Assembly: GCA_023388055.1 (NCBI GenBank)
Contig: JAEWGW010000011.1
Location: forward strand, 124,001-188,000
From: Bacillota bacterium
GTDB lineage: Bacteria > Bacillota > Bacilli > Paenibacillales > NBRC-103111
Direction of reading: 5' to 3'
DNA: 64,000 nucleotides
The notes beneath the pieces are model-generated. The model was given only the letters and a program-made list of their open reading frames with translations. It was not told where the DNA came from and made no database searches. Of this stretch, positions 42,773 through 51,230 are shown in pieces. Every line of letters begins with the position of its first letter. The stretch's first letter is position 1. The position numbers were made by a program, and so were the translations under genes.

Positions 42773-44389
42773 ATGGCAGTGTGGAAAATTGCGATTATCG
42801 ATGATGAGCGCCAGGTGCTGCAGGGGATGAAGCGGGCGATTCCCTGGGACGAGCTGGATGCGGAATGGTCGGGCGAAGCCATGAACGGGGCGGATGGGCT
42901 GAATATCATCCGTTCGGTCCAGCCGGACATTGTCATAACCGATATTTATATGCCGCTAATTAATGGACTGGATATGATCGAGCAATTGCGCAAGGAGGGC
43001 TTCGGCGGCAAGTTCATTATTCTAAGCGGCTATTCCGACTTCGAATATGCCCGTCAGGCCCTGCGCTTTAATGTCAGCGATTATGTATCCAAACCCATCA
43101 GCATTCCGACGCTGAAGACGATCCTGGCCAAGGTGATCCAGGAGCTGACGGCGGAGGAGGAGAAGCGGATGAAGCAGGGGGAGCTGGAGCAGAAGCTGAT
43201 GCTTTACGAACCCTTCATCGAGAAGGAGTGGGTCCGCTCCGCGGCGGTGGGGACCTTGGACAGCTCCTATGGGACACATCTGCCCAAACCTTACCGCTAT
43301 TGGGAAAGCTGCCACCATGCGGTAATTGGTATTGAGCTGGTCCGGGAGGGGCGGGCCAACCAATGCTCCTTGTCCGACTGGAACCTGTTCCGGTTTGCCG
43401 TCAGCAATATTGTCTGTGAATGGGCGCGGAGAACGTTCCCGTTTGTGGAATATGCCGAGCTCCACAGCACCAGGGCCGTGCTGATTATCCATCCGCAGGC
43501 AGACCAGACCGAGCAGACCCAAAAAGCCATGGAGGAGCTGGGGGCCCGTATCATCGACAGCATCCAAAGCTATTTGAAGCTGGCCTGCCGGGTGGGAATC
43601 GGCAGCATCAAAACCGTCTGGACCCGTATTCCGGATTCCACGGAAGAAGCCTTCCGGGCTATGGATACCCGGCATACGCGGGTGCCCGGCAGCAGTGAAT
43701 TGTTTGTGTACAAGGGAATCGGGGAGAGCGGGGACAGTCCGGCTGTTCTGCTGCCGGTGAAGGTTTCCTATGAGCTGGCCAATGCCATCAAGTCCGCCCA
43801 GGAGGGGGAGGCGCAGCAGCTGGTGGCCGAATTGACAAGCGGGCTGCGGAGTCAGCCGGGGATTACGCCGGATTATGTCCGGATGATGGGCAGTGAGCTA
43901 TGGGGCATTATCGCGTATTGTCTGTATGAGGTGGGACAGGTGCTGGAGGAGCTGTTTAACAACGAGCTCATCGCCAGAGAAATCAAGGAGCTGAACCAGC
44001 CGGAGCAGCTGCAGCTGTGGCTTCAGGAGAAGATATCCGTCATCTGCGGCAGCAGACAGTGGAAGGGCAGCAGCAAGCACCGCAAGGTCGTAGACTTTAT
44101 GACCCAATATATCCATGATCACTATGCGGAGGATCTGACGTTGGCCGATCTGTCGGACAAGGTTTTTATTTCGCGGAACCATCTTTCCATTATTTTCAAG
44201 AATATTACCGGGGAGACCTTCAATACCTATCTGACCCGCGTCCGCATTGAAAAAGCAAGGGAGCTGCTGACCGTGGGAAATCTGCTGGTATATGAGGTGG
44301 CGGAGCAGGTAGGATATAAGAATGTGCCGTATTTCAGCACCCTTTTCAAGAAGCTCACCGGCATGAATCCCACTGATTTAATCAAATAA
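42773..44389 (+). CDS. YesN-type AraC response regulator
   Basis: The 538-residue protein has a receiver domain with DDE at 10-12, phospho-acceptor Asp57 in IVITDIYMP and Lys in YVSKPISI. The central linker spans about 125-430. The AraC domain carries LTLADLSDKVFISRNHLSII, VYEVAEQVGYKNVPYFSTLF and GMNPTDL. GAGGAGGG lies just before ATG 42773. It forms an operon with the preceding kinase and is followed by the GH30-type gene, a likely target. Confidence 0.94.
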   Translation: MAVWKIAIIDDERQVLQGMKRAIPWDELDAEWSGEAMNGADGLNIIRSVQPDIVITDIYMPLINGLDMIEQLRKEGFGGKFIILSGYSDFEYARQALRFNVSDYVSKPISIPTLKTILAKVIQELTAEEEKRMKQGELEQKLMLYEPFIEKEWVRSAAVGTLDSSYGTHLPKPYRYWESCHHAVIGIELVREGRANQCSLSDWNLFRFAVSNIVCEWARRTFPFVEYAELHSTRAVLIIHPQADQTEQTQKAMEELGARIIDSIQSYLKLACRVGIGSIKTVWTRIPDSTEEAFRAMDTRHTRVPGSSELFVYKGIGESGDSPAVLLPVKVSYELANAIKSAQEGEAQQLVAELTSGLRSQPGITPDYVRMMGSELWGIIAYCLYEVGQVLEELFNNELIAREIKELNQPEQLQLWLQEKISVICGSRQWKGSSKHRKVVDFMTQYIHDHYAEDLTLADLSDKVFISRNHLSIIFKNITGETFNTYLTRVRIEKARELLTVGNLLVYEVAEQVGYKNVPYFSTLFKKLTGMNPTDLIK

Positions 44390-44495
44390 GAAAATCTCCG
44401 TGCTATTTTATAATGATTCGTGCATTCCTCCTATTTAAACTTGAATAGGGGGTTGTTACGATGGTATCAGCTTGGACGCACTATTATTGTAGAGG

Positions 44496-44511
44496 TTGTA
44501 AGCGTATACAA
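44496..44511 (+). promoter_or_regulatory. CcpA cre box, full consensus match
   Basis: TTGTAAGCGTATACAA matches WTGNNARCGNWWWCAW at every defined position, 25 bp before the ATG of the giant secreted enzyme and ahead of its AAGGAGGA site. Carbon catabolite repression of that gene is expected. Confidence 0.85.
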
Positions 44512-44536
44512 AAAAACGAAGGAGGAATTGTAAAAC

Positions 44537-47500
44537 ATGAACAACTTCATCCGGCGAAAGACACTGGCTTCTCTGACAGTGATGACGCTTGCGGCATCCA
44601 TCGCCGTCCCTGCGCCATTCGCCACCCGGGTTCAGGCGGCTGGCTCCGCTCCGGTAATAGCCAGCTGGTACGATACGCATCAGACGATGGATGGGGTAGG
44701 CGCTGCGTATGCCTATACGGATTCCGTTCATATGATGCAGCTGGCGACTGCCGGACACCAGGATACCGTCCGCAAGCTGCTCAATTTGACCTTCGACGAG
44801 AAAAACGGCACAGGACATGATATTGTACGGGTCATCATCGGCGACAATGGAGGCCTCACTGCCAATGGAACCGCATCCAGTCCCGGCTTCAACCCGCTGA
44901 CGGGGCTATTGGCCGATGTGACTAAACCGGGCTTCGACGTAGGCGGCACTGCGATCCCCATGAGAGGCACGGCAGGGCAATACGGCTATAAAATGGAGGC
45001 GGAAAACCGGTATTACGACGGCAATACGGACAGCATCTGGCCGGTGGAGCCGGAGCATCCCAAAGGAACGCTGGTGCCGCTGACGGATTTCGTCTGGGAC
45101 TATCCGTCCTGGAATACCCCCATCGGCAATGATAGTGGCGGTCCGACCAATTTGCTTAGCGCACCGGGTGAGGCTCCAGTGGTGATTAAGAATACCTCCC
45201 GCACCCGGAAGGAACTGTTCGACTTCGACCAGGTATGGACTATGCTGCAGGCCCAGCAATATGGGGTGAAGCAATTTTATGCCTGCGTGTGGACCGTGCC
45301 CTACTGGATGAGCAATTCCTCCACCAATGCGCCCAGCAAAATCATCCGCAGCGACATGGCCAATATTGACGGCAAGGATGTGAAAATTTATTACCAGGCC
45401 TTCGCGGATTACCTGGTTCATTACATCAAGGGCATGTGGGAGCAATGGGGCATACCTATCACCCACATCAATCCCTTCAACGAGGTGGATCTGGCCGGGG
45501 GAACCGCCGATTACGTCAAGGAAATCATTGACGATTACGTAGGTCCCTCCCTGAAGAAGGCTGTGGAGCCCGGCGGCGCCTTATATGAAATCAAGAACCC
45601 CAAGGGCAAGGCTATCGATTTCACACCCCAACTGGCGGCTGTGGATGGCACGAATCTGGCGGCGTCCATCAGCAGAGGCGGGAAGGTCTTCTCCGAAACG
45701 GATGAAGCAACGGCAACGCCGAAAAATCCGTTTCTGGATGTGTTCACCACCCACTTGTATGGCACGGTGGGCATCGGAACGGATGAAAACAAGCTGTATC
45801 ATACGGGGGATTTCGCCCAGCGGCCTCTGGATTACACCACCGACAGCGCCAAGTACCCCGAATATCTGACTCGCTACAAGCTGTGGCAGGCGGAATTTAT
45901 GAACCAGGATACGGGGGACGGCTCCGCCGGGGCGTACACCCAGCGGTACGGCAACCAGAATATCAACGATGCGGTGCGCTGGTCGAACCTGATGACCAAT
46001 ATGTTCACCAGCAATCCAGGCTTTAACGGCTTCGTCTGGTGGAGCATGTGGGACAGCAACGGGGCGGACGGCTCCGACCTGATTCGTTTCGTCCACAATA
46101 ACTCCCAGCAGGAGCCGGGGCGGATCAGCACACTTACCGGGGAATACCGGATCTTCAAGCGTTTTTACGGGTACGGCCATTATTCCCGGTTTATGAATCC
46201 CGGCGACAAACGGATGGATGTGACCCGCAGTCCTGTGGAGGACATCAACATTGTCGGGTTTAAGAACGATAAAAGCAAGGATTACTCCATTACCATCACT
46301 AATGCCAAAAATAACGACAGCGTACAACCCTTGGAATTTACCCTGCAGGATTTCCCAGCGGGAACCAGCAGTGTCACCGTGTTCCGCACAACCGGCAGCG
46401 AAAATCAGAAGAAGCTGGGGACCATTCCCGTAAGCGGAGGCAAGTTCACCATTGATATTCCCTCTGCCAGCATTGTCACTGTGGTTCCCTCTAACGGCAC
46501 CTATGCCAGCTTCAACGGCCTGGACGGGGAGCGGGATATCTTCTCCTCCTTGGAGGCGGAGAGCAATGACAACGGGATAACCGGGGATACAACAGGGAAC
46601 GCCGGACGGAGCAATGAAGCCGTTACTCTTGCCAACAGCGGCTATCTGTCTTACAAAAACCTGAATTTTGCAGACGGCTCGGCCAATGGCGGTGTTGTGC
46701 GTCGGCATCTGCTGTATCTGACCGCACAGGCCAAGTCCGCTGAAGGCGGCAGCCTTGAGGCTTATGTGCTTCCGCCGGGAACGGCTGTGTCCGGGGCAAG
46801 CGACATCATGGCCAAGGGCCGCAAGGTAGCGGACATCAACGTACCTGCAGGAAGCCAGTTCGGCAAGTATCAGGATATGGTGGACACCGGGGATCTTAGC
46901 GCATACGGGATAAAGGATCTGTATATCGTGGCAAAATCGGCCGGATCTGTTGTGATCGACCGTTTCCTGTTTGGGGCCAATGACTCCGACTGGAGCACGG
47001 CGGCCAACAATTCTACCGTTGCCATACCGGGTAATCTTCTCCTGAATGGGGATTTTGACACGGCTACAGCGGCTTCGGCAGACAATTGGACCACAGGCCG
47101 TTATGACAACGGTGTTTTCACCCGCACCGTAACCGGGCCAGTTCTGAGCGCAGATACCATTCAAAGCTACTCCGGGCTTTCCCGGTATCTGAAGAACGGC
47201 TCCACCTCCAAGGTAGCCGGCTCGGCCAAAATTGCCAGCCGCACGGAAGCCCCAGGCCAGTATGACGGTATGTGGCAGGATGTCACCGGCAAGCTGGAGA
47301 AGGGAGAAAGCTACGACTTCAAGGGATATTTCCTGTCCATGAAGAGCCGCCCGGAAAGCTTCGATGTGGCTGCGGAGCAGCCGGGGGATGTGGAGGTTGC
47401 ACTGGTGTATTACGACAGCCAGGGCAATCAATTGGGCATGAAGCCCATCAGCGGCCGTGACATGCCGGAACCTTATCCGGCTCGTGAAGCGGGGGATGCG

Positions 47501-50500
47501 GGGTATTGGAGCAACGGGGCCTTTATCGGACGCGTTCTGGAGGGCGGCCCTATGAGCTTAAGCAACTTCCAACCGCTTATGGTGAAGGTGGCGGACTGGC
47601 ATGAGAGCGACAGCACCTCCTTCGTCTATGATGAGCCGGAGGGAACAGCCAAGGTTGCATTGGCGGTGTACGCCAAGGATGGCAATATCCTGTACGCCGA
47701 CCAGCTTTCATTGGTGCCCGAATTCATTCCGACTTATACGGTCATGATTAATGGAGCGCCGCCGTCTAATTTTGATCCGAACAAGTATGATTATTCCTAT
47801 CCGGTGACAGGGGAGACCATTCCGGTGGTAACCGCGTCTTCTACCGATCCCAACACAAGGGTGAGCATTTCCCAGGCGGACAGCACGAGCGGCACGGCCA
47901 TTGTCCGTTTTGTGAAGGGCCAGCATGTCAAAACCTATACCATTGCCTTTTCCACTACTCAAGTAATCAGCTTTGCCGGCGGTTTGCCGGTTGGCTGGAC
48001 CATTGCCAATCCGGTTCAACCGGAGCAGGCTCTGGCGTTTAATTCCTCCGGCAGTGTTACACTGGCTGGGATTAAGGGAGATGCCGCTTACCCCGACAGC
48101 AGCAATATGCTGCAATTCCCTGGCTCAGCCGAGGGCAACTGGACCTTAACGGCGAAGATCAGTGTGAATAAAGCCTTGAGCGATTCATCCTTTACCGACG
48201 GCACCCAGGTAGGGCTTGGAATCAGCAATGTCTCCACCGGAGAGTTCTTCCGGCTGAACGGCATCCGGGTAGGAAACAGCGTCAAGGTGAACAGCTCAGG
48301 CAAAACAGGCAGTGAAACCAAAAGCAATACGACCAGCCAGACCAGCCTCAACGGAACGGATTATTATCTGCGCGTCGTGAAAACCGGAAATGATGTGCAG
48401 GGGTATTTCTCCACAAACGGAGGCTCCAGCTACACCATTATGAGCGGAAGCCCGGGAGCCACGGTTCCCACCACGTACACGCCGGCTTTCTTCACCAATG
48501 CTAAGCTGCAGCTGTACGGAACCAACGTCAGCTCCACGGCAGATCTGCAGATTACGTTCTCTAATGTGACGTTGTCCAAATCCTCGGGAAACACAACTAC
48601 CAGTCCCGACCAGGTGGCTGTGGAGCAAGCGGCGGCCCTGATTGGAAGCACCATTACTGTGCCCAACGCGCTGAATCAGGATCCGGCGTTAAAGGCGAAG
48701 GCCCAGCAATGGCTGGATCTGCATAGTGAGTTGAAGGCACTTGGGGTGCAGGGGCTGATCTCCGGCAGCAGCAACCCGTATTCAGTTGTCTTCGCCAAAG
48801 GAAAGGCGGTTCTCAATGTCCCCACGATTACCCTGCTCGGAGGAGAAGGAGATGACAAAAAAAGTCCGGTATGGCCGGAGGGCAGTTCAGTCAAGGCCGT
48901 AGAGGTAACCAGCGGAGGTACTGTGCTGGCCTGGACCCCGGCGGAGGATGAAAGCGGCATAGCCGGATACCGGATTTACAACGGAGTGGATGCGGAGCCG
49001 GTTACGGTGGCCGGAGATGTATATGGCTGGCGGGTAATCGGATTGAAGCCGGCTACGGCCTATACCTTCAAGATTGAAGCGGGGGATCAGGCCGGCAATT
49101 GGAGTGTTAGCGGTCCGACCGTTTCCATAGTTACTCCTTCTGCTGCAGATATAATCCCGCCGGTATGGCCGGAAGGCAGCACACTGGGCGTGACCGCCGT
49201 GACCAGCACGGAGGCTCTTCTGAGCTGGCCGGAGGCTCGGGATGACAGCGGCGTAGCCGGATACCGGATCTATAACGGTGTAAATTCCTTGCCGTTGACA
49301 GTTGTCGCCGGTGATCCGCTTCTCACGGTGACGCAAACGGTGTATACACCGGCTGTGACAGAAGCCGTCTATGGCGGGTCTGTGACCCAAGCGGTGTACA
49401 GCTACCGTGTGACAGGGCTTGCCCCGGAGACAGAATATCTATTCACGGTTCAAGCGGGGGATACCGCCGGGAACTGGACGGAGAACGGCCCCTCCGCTAG
49501 GGCGGTTACTCAACCCGCTCCGGATGCATCAGCACCTGTGTGGGGAGAAGGCAGCACACTGACCGTGTCGGGAATTACGCAAACGGGGCTGGTGCTGGCT
49601 TGGTCCGGTGCCCATGATAACAAGGGAGTAACAGGTTATAAGCTGTACCGGAATGGCAGCATGCTTGCTGAGCTGGAGGGTACGGCAGACCGTTACACCG
49701 TCACCGGTTTAACGGCAGGTACGGAGTATACCTTCTTGATCCAGGCCGGAGACGCGGCCGGCAACTGGAGCACTACTGGGCCGTCGGTTATGGCAACTAC
49801 GCTGCTTGCTCCGGATACCTCAGCTCCTGTGTGGGCAGGGGGCAGTACATTGACGGTATCGGGGGTTACGCAAACGAGTCTGGTGCTGAGCTGGTCCGGT
49901 GCCAGTGATAACAAGGGAGTAACAGGTTATAAGCTGTACCGGAATGGCAGCGTGCTTGCTGAGCTGGAGGGTACTGCAGGCAGTTATACCGTCACCGGTT
50001 TAACGGCAGGTACGGAGTATACCTTCTTGATCCAGGCCGGAGACGCGGCTGGCAACTGGAGCAGCGGTGGGCCGTCAGTGATGGCGACTACCCTAAGCTA
50101 CAGCGAGGAACCCGGGTCTGATCCTGACCCTGAGCCGGAGACACCTCCGGTCACGCCGGGAACCCCCGGAAAGCCGGTAACGCCGCCGGTCACACCTCCG
50201 GTCACACCACCTGCGGGGCCGGATGCACCATCTGTACCGCAGCAGCCTGCTCCGGCACCGGGCAGCAGCGTGTTTGCGGATATACACAGCGGATTTACAT
50301 GGGCAGATGAGGCTATCGGAGAGCTGTATGCCAAGGGCATTATCCAAGGTACCACGGACACTACCTTCAGTCCGGAGCGCAATGTGACCCGTGCTGATTT
50401 TGTGGTGCTGATGGTCAGGGCCTTGGGCCTGAAGGCCGGATATGAAGGAAGCTTCACCGATGTGCAGCCGGATGATTATTATTACGAGGCGCTGGCTATA

Positions 50501-50812
50501 GCCAAAAAGCTGGGCATCATCAACGGCTTGGAGGATGGGCGCTTCAATCCCCGAGGGGAGATTACCCGGCAGGATATGATGGTGATTGCTGCCAGAGCGC
50601 TGGAGGCTGTGAACAAGCTTGCGGCGGAAGGAAACAACGAGGATCTGAGCCGTTTTGCGGACGCATCGGATGTGGCGGATTATGCCGCAGCCAACGTGGC
50701 CGCATTGGTGAAGGAGGGCATTGTGCAGGGAGACGGCAGCAGCCTTCATCCTAACGGCACGGCAACCCGGGCGGAGGCCGCCGTTCTGATTTACCGGATT
50801 TACAAGAAATAG
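44537..50812 (+). CDS. Secreted multidomain GH30-like glycanase with FNIII and SLH domains
   Basis: The 2091-residue exported protein has a signal peptide (1-34, ending VQA). A GH30-like barrel follows (about 38-560: TMDGVGAAYAYTDS, CVWTVPYWMSNSS, acid/base Glu316 in INPFNEVD, nucleophile Glu453 in LWQAEFMN), with its beta-sandwich to about 650. About 660-1440 hold carbohydrate-binding-like beta domains (CBM6/35-like EAESN start, CBM4/9-like NLLLNGDF near 835, a LamG-like part near 1150). Four FNIII domains (about 1443-1855), a Pro-rich linker (PVTPPVTPP) and three SLH repeats (about 1912-2091) complete it, tethering the enzyme to the wall. GH30 members cut xylan, beta-1,6-galactan or glucan; which applies is open. 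AAGGAGGA precedes the ATG. Confidence 0.9.
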   Translation: MNNFIRRKTLASLTVMTLAASIAVPAPFATRVQAAGSAPVIASWYDTHQTMDGVGAAYAYTDSVHMMQLATAGHQDTVRKLLNLTFDEKNGTGHDIVRVIIGDNGGLTANGTASSPGFNPLTGLLADVTKPGFDVGGTAIPMRGTAGQYGYKMEAENRYYDGNTDSIWPVEPEHPKGTLVPLTDFVWDYPSWNTPIGNDSGGPTNLLSAPGEAPVVIKNTSRTRKELFDFDQVWTMLQAQQYGVKQFYACVWTVPYWMSNSSTNAPSKIIRSDMANIDGKDVKIYYQAFADYLVHYIKGMWEQWGIPITHINPFNEVDLAGGTADYVKEIIDDYVGPSLKKAVEPGGALYEIKNPKGKAIDFTPQLAAVDGTNLAASISRGGKVFSETDEATATPKNPFLDVFTTHLYGTVGIGTDENKLYHTGDFAQRPLDYTTDSAKYPEYLTRYKLWQAEFMNQDTGDGSAGAYTQRYGNQNINDAVRWSNLMTNMFTSNPGFNGFVWWSMWDSNGADGSDLIRFVHNNSQQEPGRISTLTGEYRIFKRFYGYGHYSRFMNPGDKRMDVTRSPVEDINIVGFKNDKSKDYSITITNAKNNDSVQPLEFTLQDFPAGTSSVTVFRTTGSENQKKLGTIPVSGGKFTIDIPSASIVTVVPSNGTYASFNGLDGERDIFSSLEAESNDNGITGDTTGNAGRSNEAVTLANSGYLSYKNLNFADGSANGGVVRRHLLYLTAQAKSAEGGSLEAYVLPPGTAVSGASDIMAKGRKVADINVPAGSQFGKYQDMVDTGDLSAYGIKDLYIVAKSAGSVVIDRFLFGANDSDWSTAANNSTVAIPGNLLLNGDFDTATAASADNWTTGRYDNGVFTRTVTGPVLSADTIQSYSGLSRYLKNGSTSKVAGSAKIASRTEAPGQYDGMWQDVTGKLEKGESYDFKGYFLSMKSRPESFDVAAEQPGDVEVALVYYDSQGNQLGMKPISGRDMPEPYPAREAGDAGYWSNGAFIGRVLEGGPMSLSNFQPLMVKVADWHESDSTSFVYDEPEGTAKVALAVYAKDGNILYADQLSLVPEFIPTYTVMINGAPPSNFDPNKYDYSYPVTGETIPVVTASSTDPNTRVSISQADSTSGTAIVRFVKGQHVKTYTIAFSTTQVISFAGGLPVGWTIANPVQPEQALAFNSSGSVTLAGIKGDAAYPDSSNMLQFPGSAEGNWTLTAKISVNKALSDSSFTDGTQVGLGISNVSTGEFFRLNGIRVGNSVKVNSSGKTGSETKSNTTSQTSLNGTDYYLRVVKTGNDVQGYFSTNGGSSYTIMSGSPGATVPTTYTPAFFTNAKLQLYGTNVSSTADLQITFSNVTLSKSSGNTTTSPDQVAVEQAAALIGSTITVPNALNQDPALKAKAQQWLDLHSELKALGVQGLISGSSNPYSVVFAKGKAVLNVPTITLLGGEGDDKKSPVWPEGSSVKAVEVTSGGTVLAWTPAEDESGIAGYRIYNGVDAEPVTVAGDVYGWRVIGLKPATAYTFKIEAGDQAGNWSVSGPTVSIVTPSAADIIPPVWPEGSTLGVTAVTSTEALLSWPEARDDSGVAGYRIYNGVNSLPLTVVAGDPLLTVTQTVYTPAVTEAVYGGSVTQAVYSYRVTGLAPETEYLFTVQAGDTAGNWTENGPSARAVTQPAPDASAPVWGEGSTLTVSGITQTGLVLAWSGAHDNKGVTGYKLYRNGSMLAELEGTADRYTVTGLTAGTEYTFLIQAGDAAGNWSTTGPSVMATTLLAPDTSAPVWAGGSTLTVSGVTQTSLVLSWSGASDNKGVTGYKLYRNGSVLAELEGTAGSYTVTGLTAGTEYTFLIQAGDAAGNWSSGGPSVMATTLSYSEEPGSDPDPEPETPPVTPGTPGKPVTPPVTPPVTPPAGPDAPSVPQQPAPAPGSSVFADIHSGFTWADEAIGELYAKGIIQGTTDTTFSPERNVTRADFVVLMVRALGLKAGYEGSFTDVQPDDYYYEALAIAKKLGIINGLEDGRFNPRGEITRQDMMVIAARALEAVNKLAAEGNNEDLSRFADASDVADYAAANVAALVKEGIVQGDGSSLHPNGTATRAEAAVLIYRIYKK
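49328..49408 (+). repeat. 27-bp triplet repeat inside FNIII-2
   Basis: Three 27-bp units begin GTGACG, GTGACA and GTGACC. They encode VTQTVYTPA, VTEAVYGGS and VTQAVYSYR, and the other three FNIII domains lack this insertion. It lengthens one loop of the second FNIII domain. Confidence 0.8.
49531..50095 (+). repeat. Near-identical FNIII-3/FNIII-4 duplication
   Basis: Two consecutive FNIII domains repeat with a 291-bp offset (for example AACAGGTTATAAGCTG at 49630 and 49921). Long stretches are identical at the DNA level, which points to a recent in-frame duplication or gene conversion. Confidence 0.85.
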
Positions 50813-50867
50813 CCAATCATACAGCACTGCGGCAACGGAACATAATCATTCAGGTTAGGTGATCATG

Positions 50868-50901
50868 CAAAAGGAAGGAGCTCAAAGGCTCCTTCCTTTT
50901 G
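50868..50901 (+). terminator. Rho-independent terminator
   Basis: AAAAGGAAGGAGC pairs with GCTCCTTCCTTTT over TCAAAG. It ends the giant gene. Confidence 0.9.
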
Positions 50902-50924
50902 ACATGATGGTGAATAACAGCGAG

Positions 50925-50963
50925 GACGAAAGCTAAAGACGAAAGCTAAAGACGAAAGCTAAA
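50925..50963. repeat. Three 13-bp direct repeats
   Basis: GACGAAAGCTAAA occurs three times in a row, exactly. It lies in the 50813-51230 gap, which holds no gene. Confidence 0.9.
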
Positions 50964-51069
50964 AAAGATAAAATTTAACAATATATATAATATTAACCAC
51001 ATGCTATTTGTTATGAAACACATGCCTATTCTGATCCTGCAAACTACTACCGCCGAGGAGCCCCAGTTG

Positions 51070-51154
51070 GGGCCATTATACTCGGTTTTTCATATACGAT
51101 TGGCCAAGGGAGCCCAGTTTGGGCCATTATACTCGGTTTTTCATATACGATTGG
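51070..51154. repeat. Pair of 34-bp direct repeats, 51-bp period
   Basis: A segment starting GGGCCATTATACTCGG and ending CATATACGATTGG occurs identically at 51070 and 51121. The intervening bases are also similar, so the unit is about 51 bp. Confidence 0.9.
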
Positions 51155-51187
51155 TCGCAGGCCCCCCTAACAAGCATACACAAAAAA

Positions 51188-51214
51188 AGAAGGCTGTCCC
51201 CGCGGACAGCCTCC
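51188..51214 (-). terminator. Terminator of GH43 gene (minus strand)
   Basis: Read on the minus strand, GGCTGTCC pairs with GGACAGCC over GCGG, followed by TTCTTTTTTTG. Confidence 0.9.
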
Positions 51215-51230
51215 TTACCTAACTTCAATA

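Noticed and set aside
45581..47431. Long open frame (616 codons) on the minus strand
   Set aside because: It is antisense to the GH30-like gene and shows no recognisable domain or start signal.
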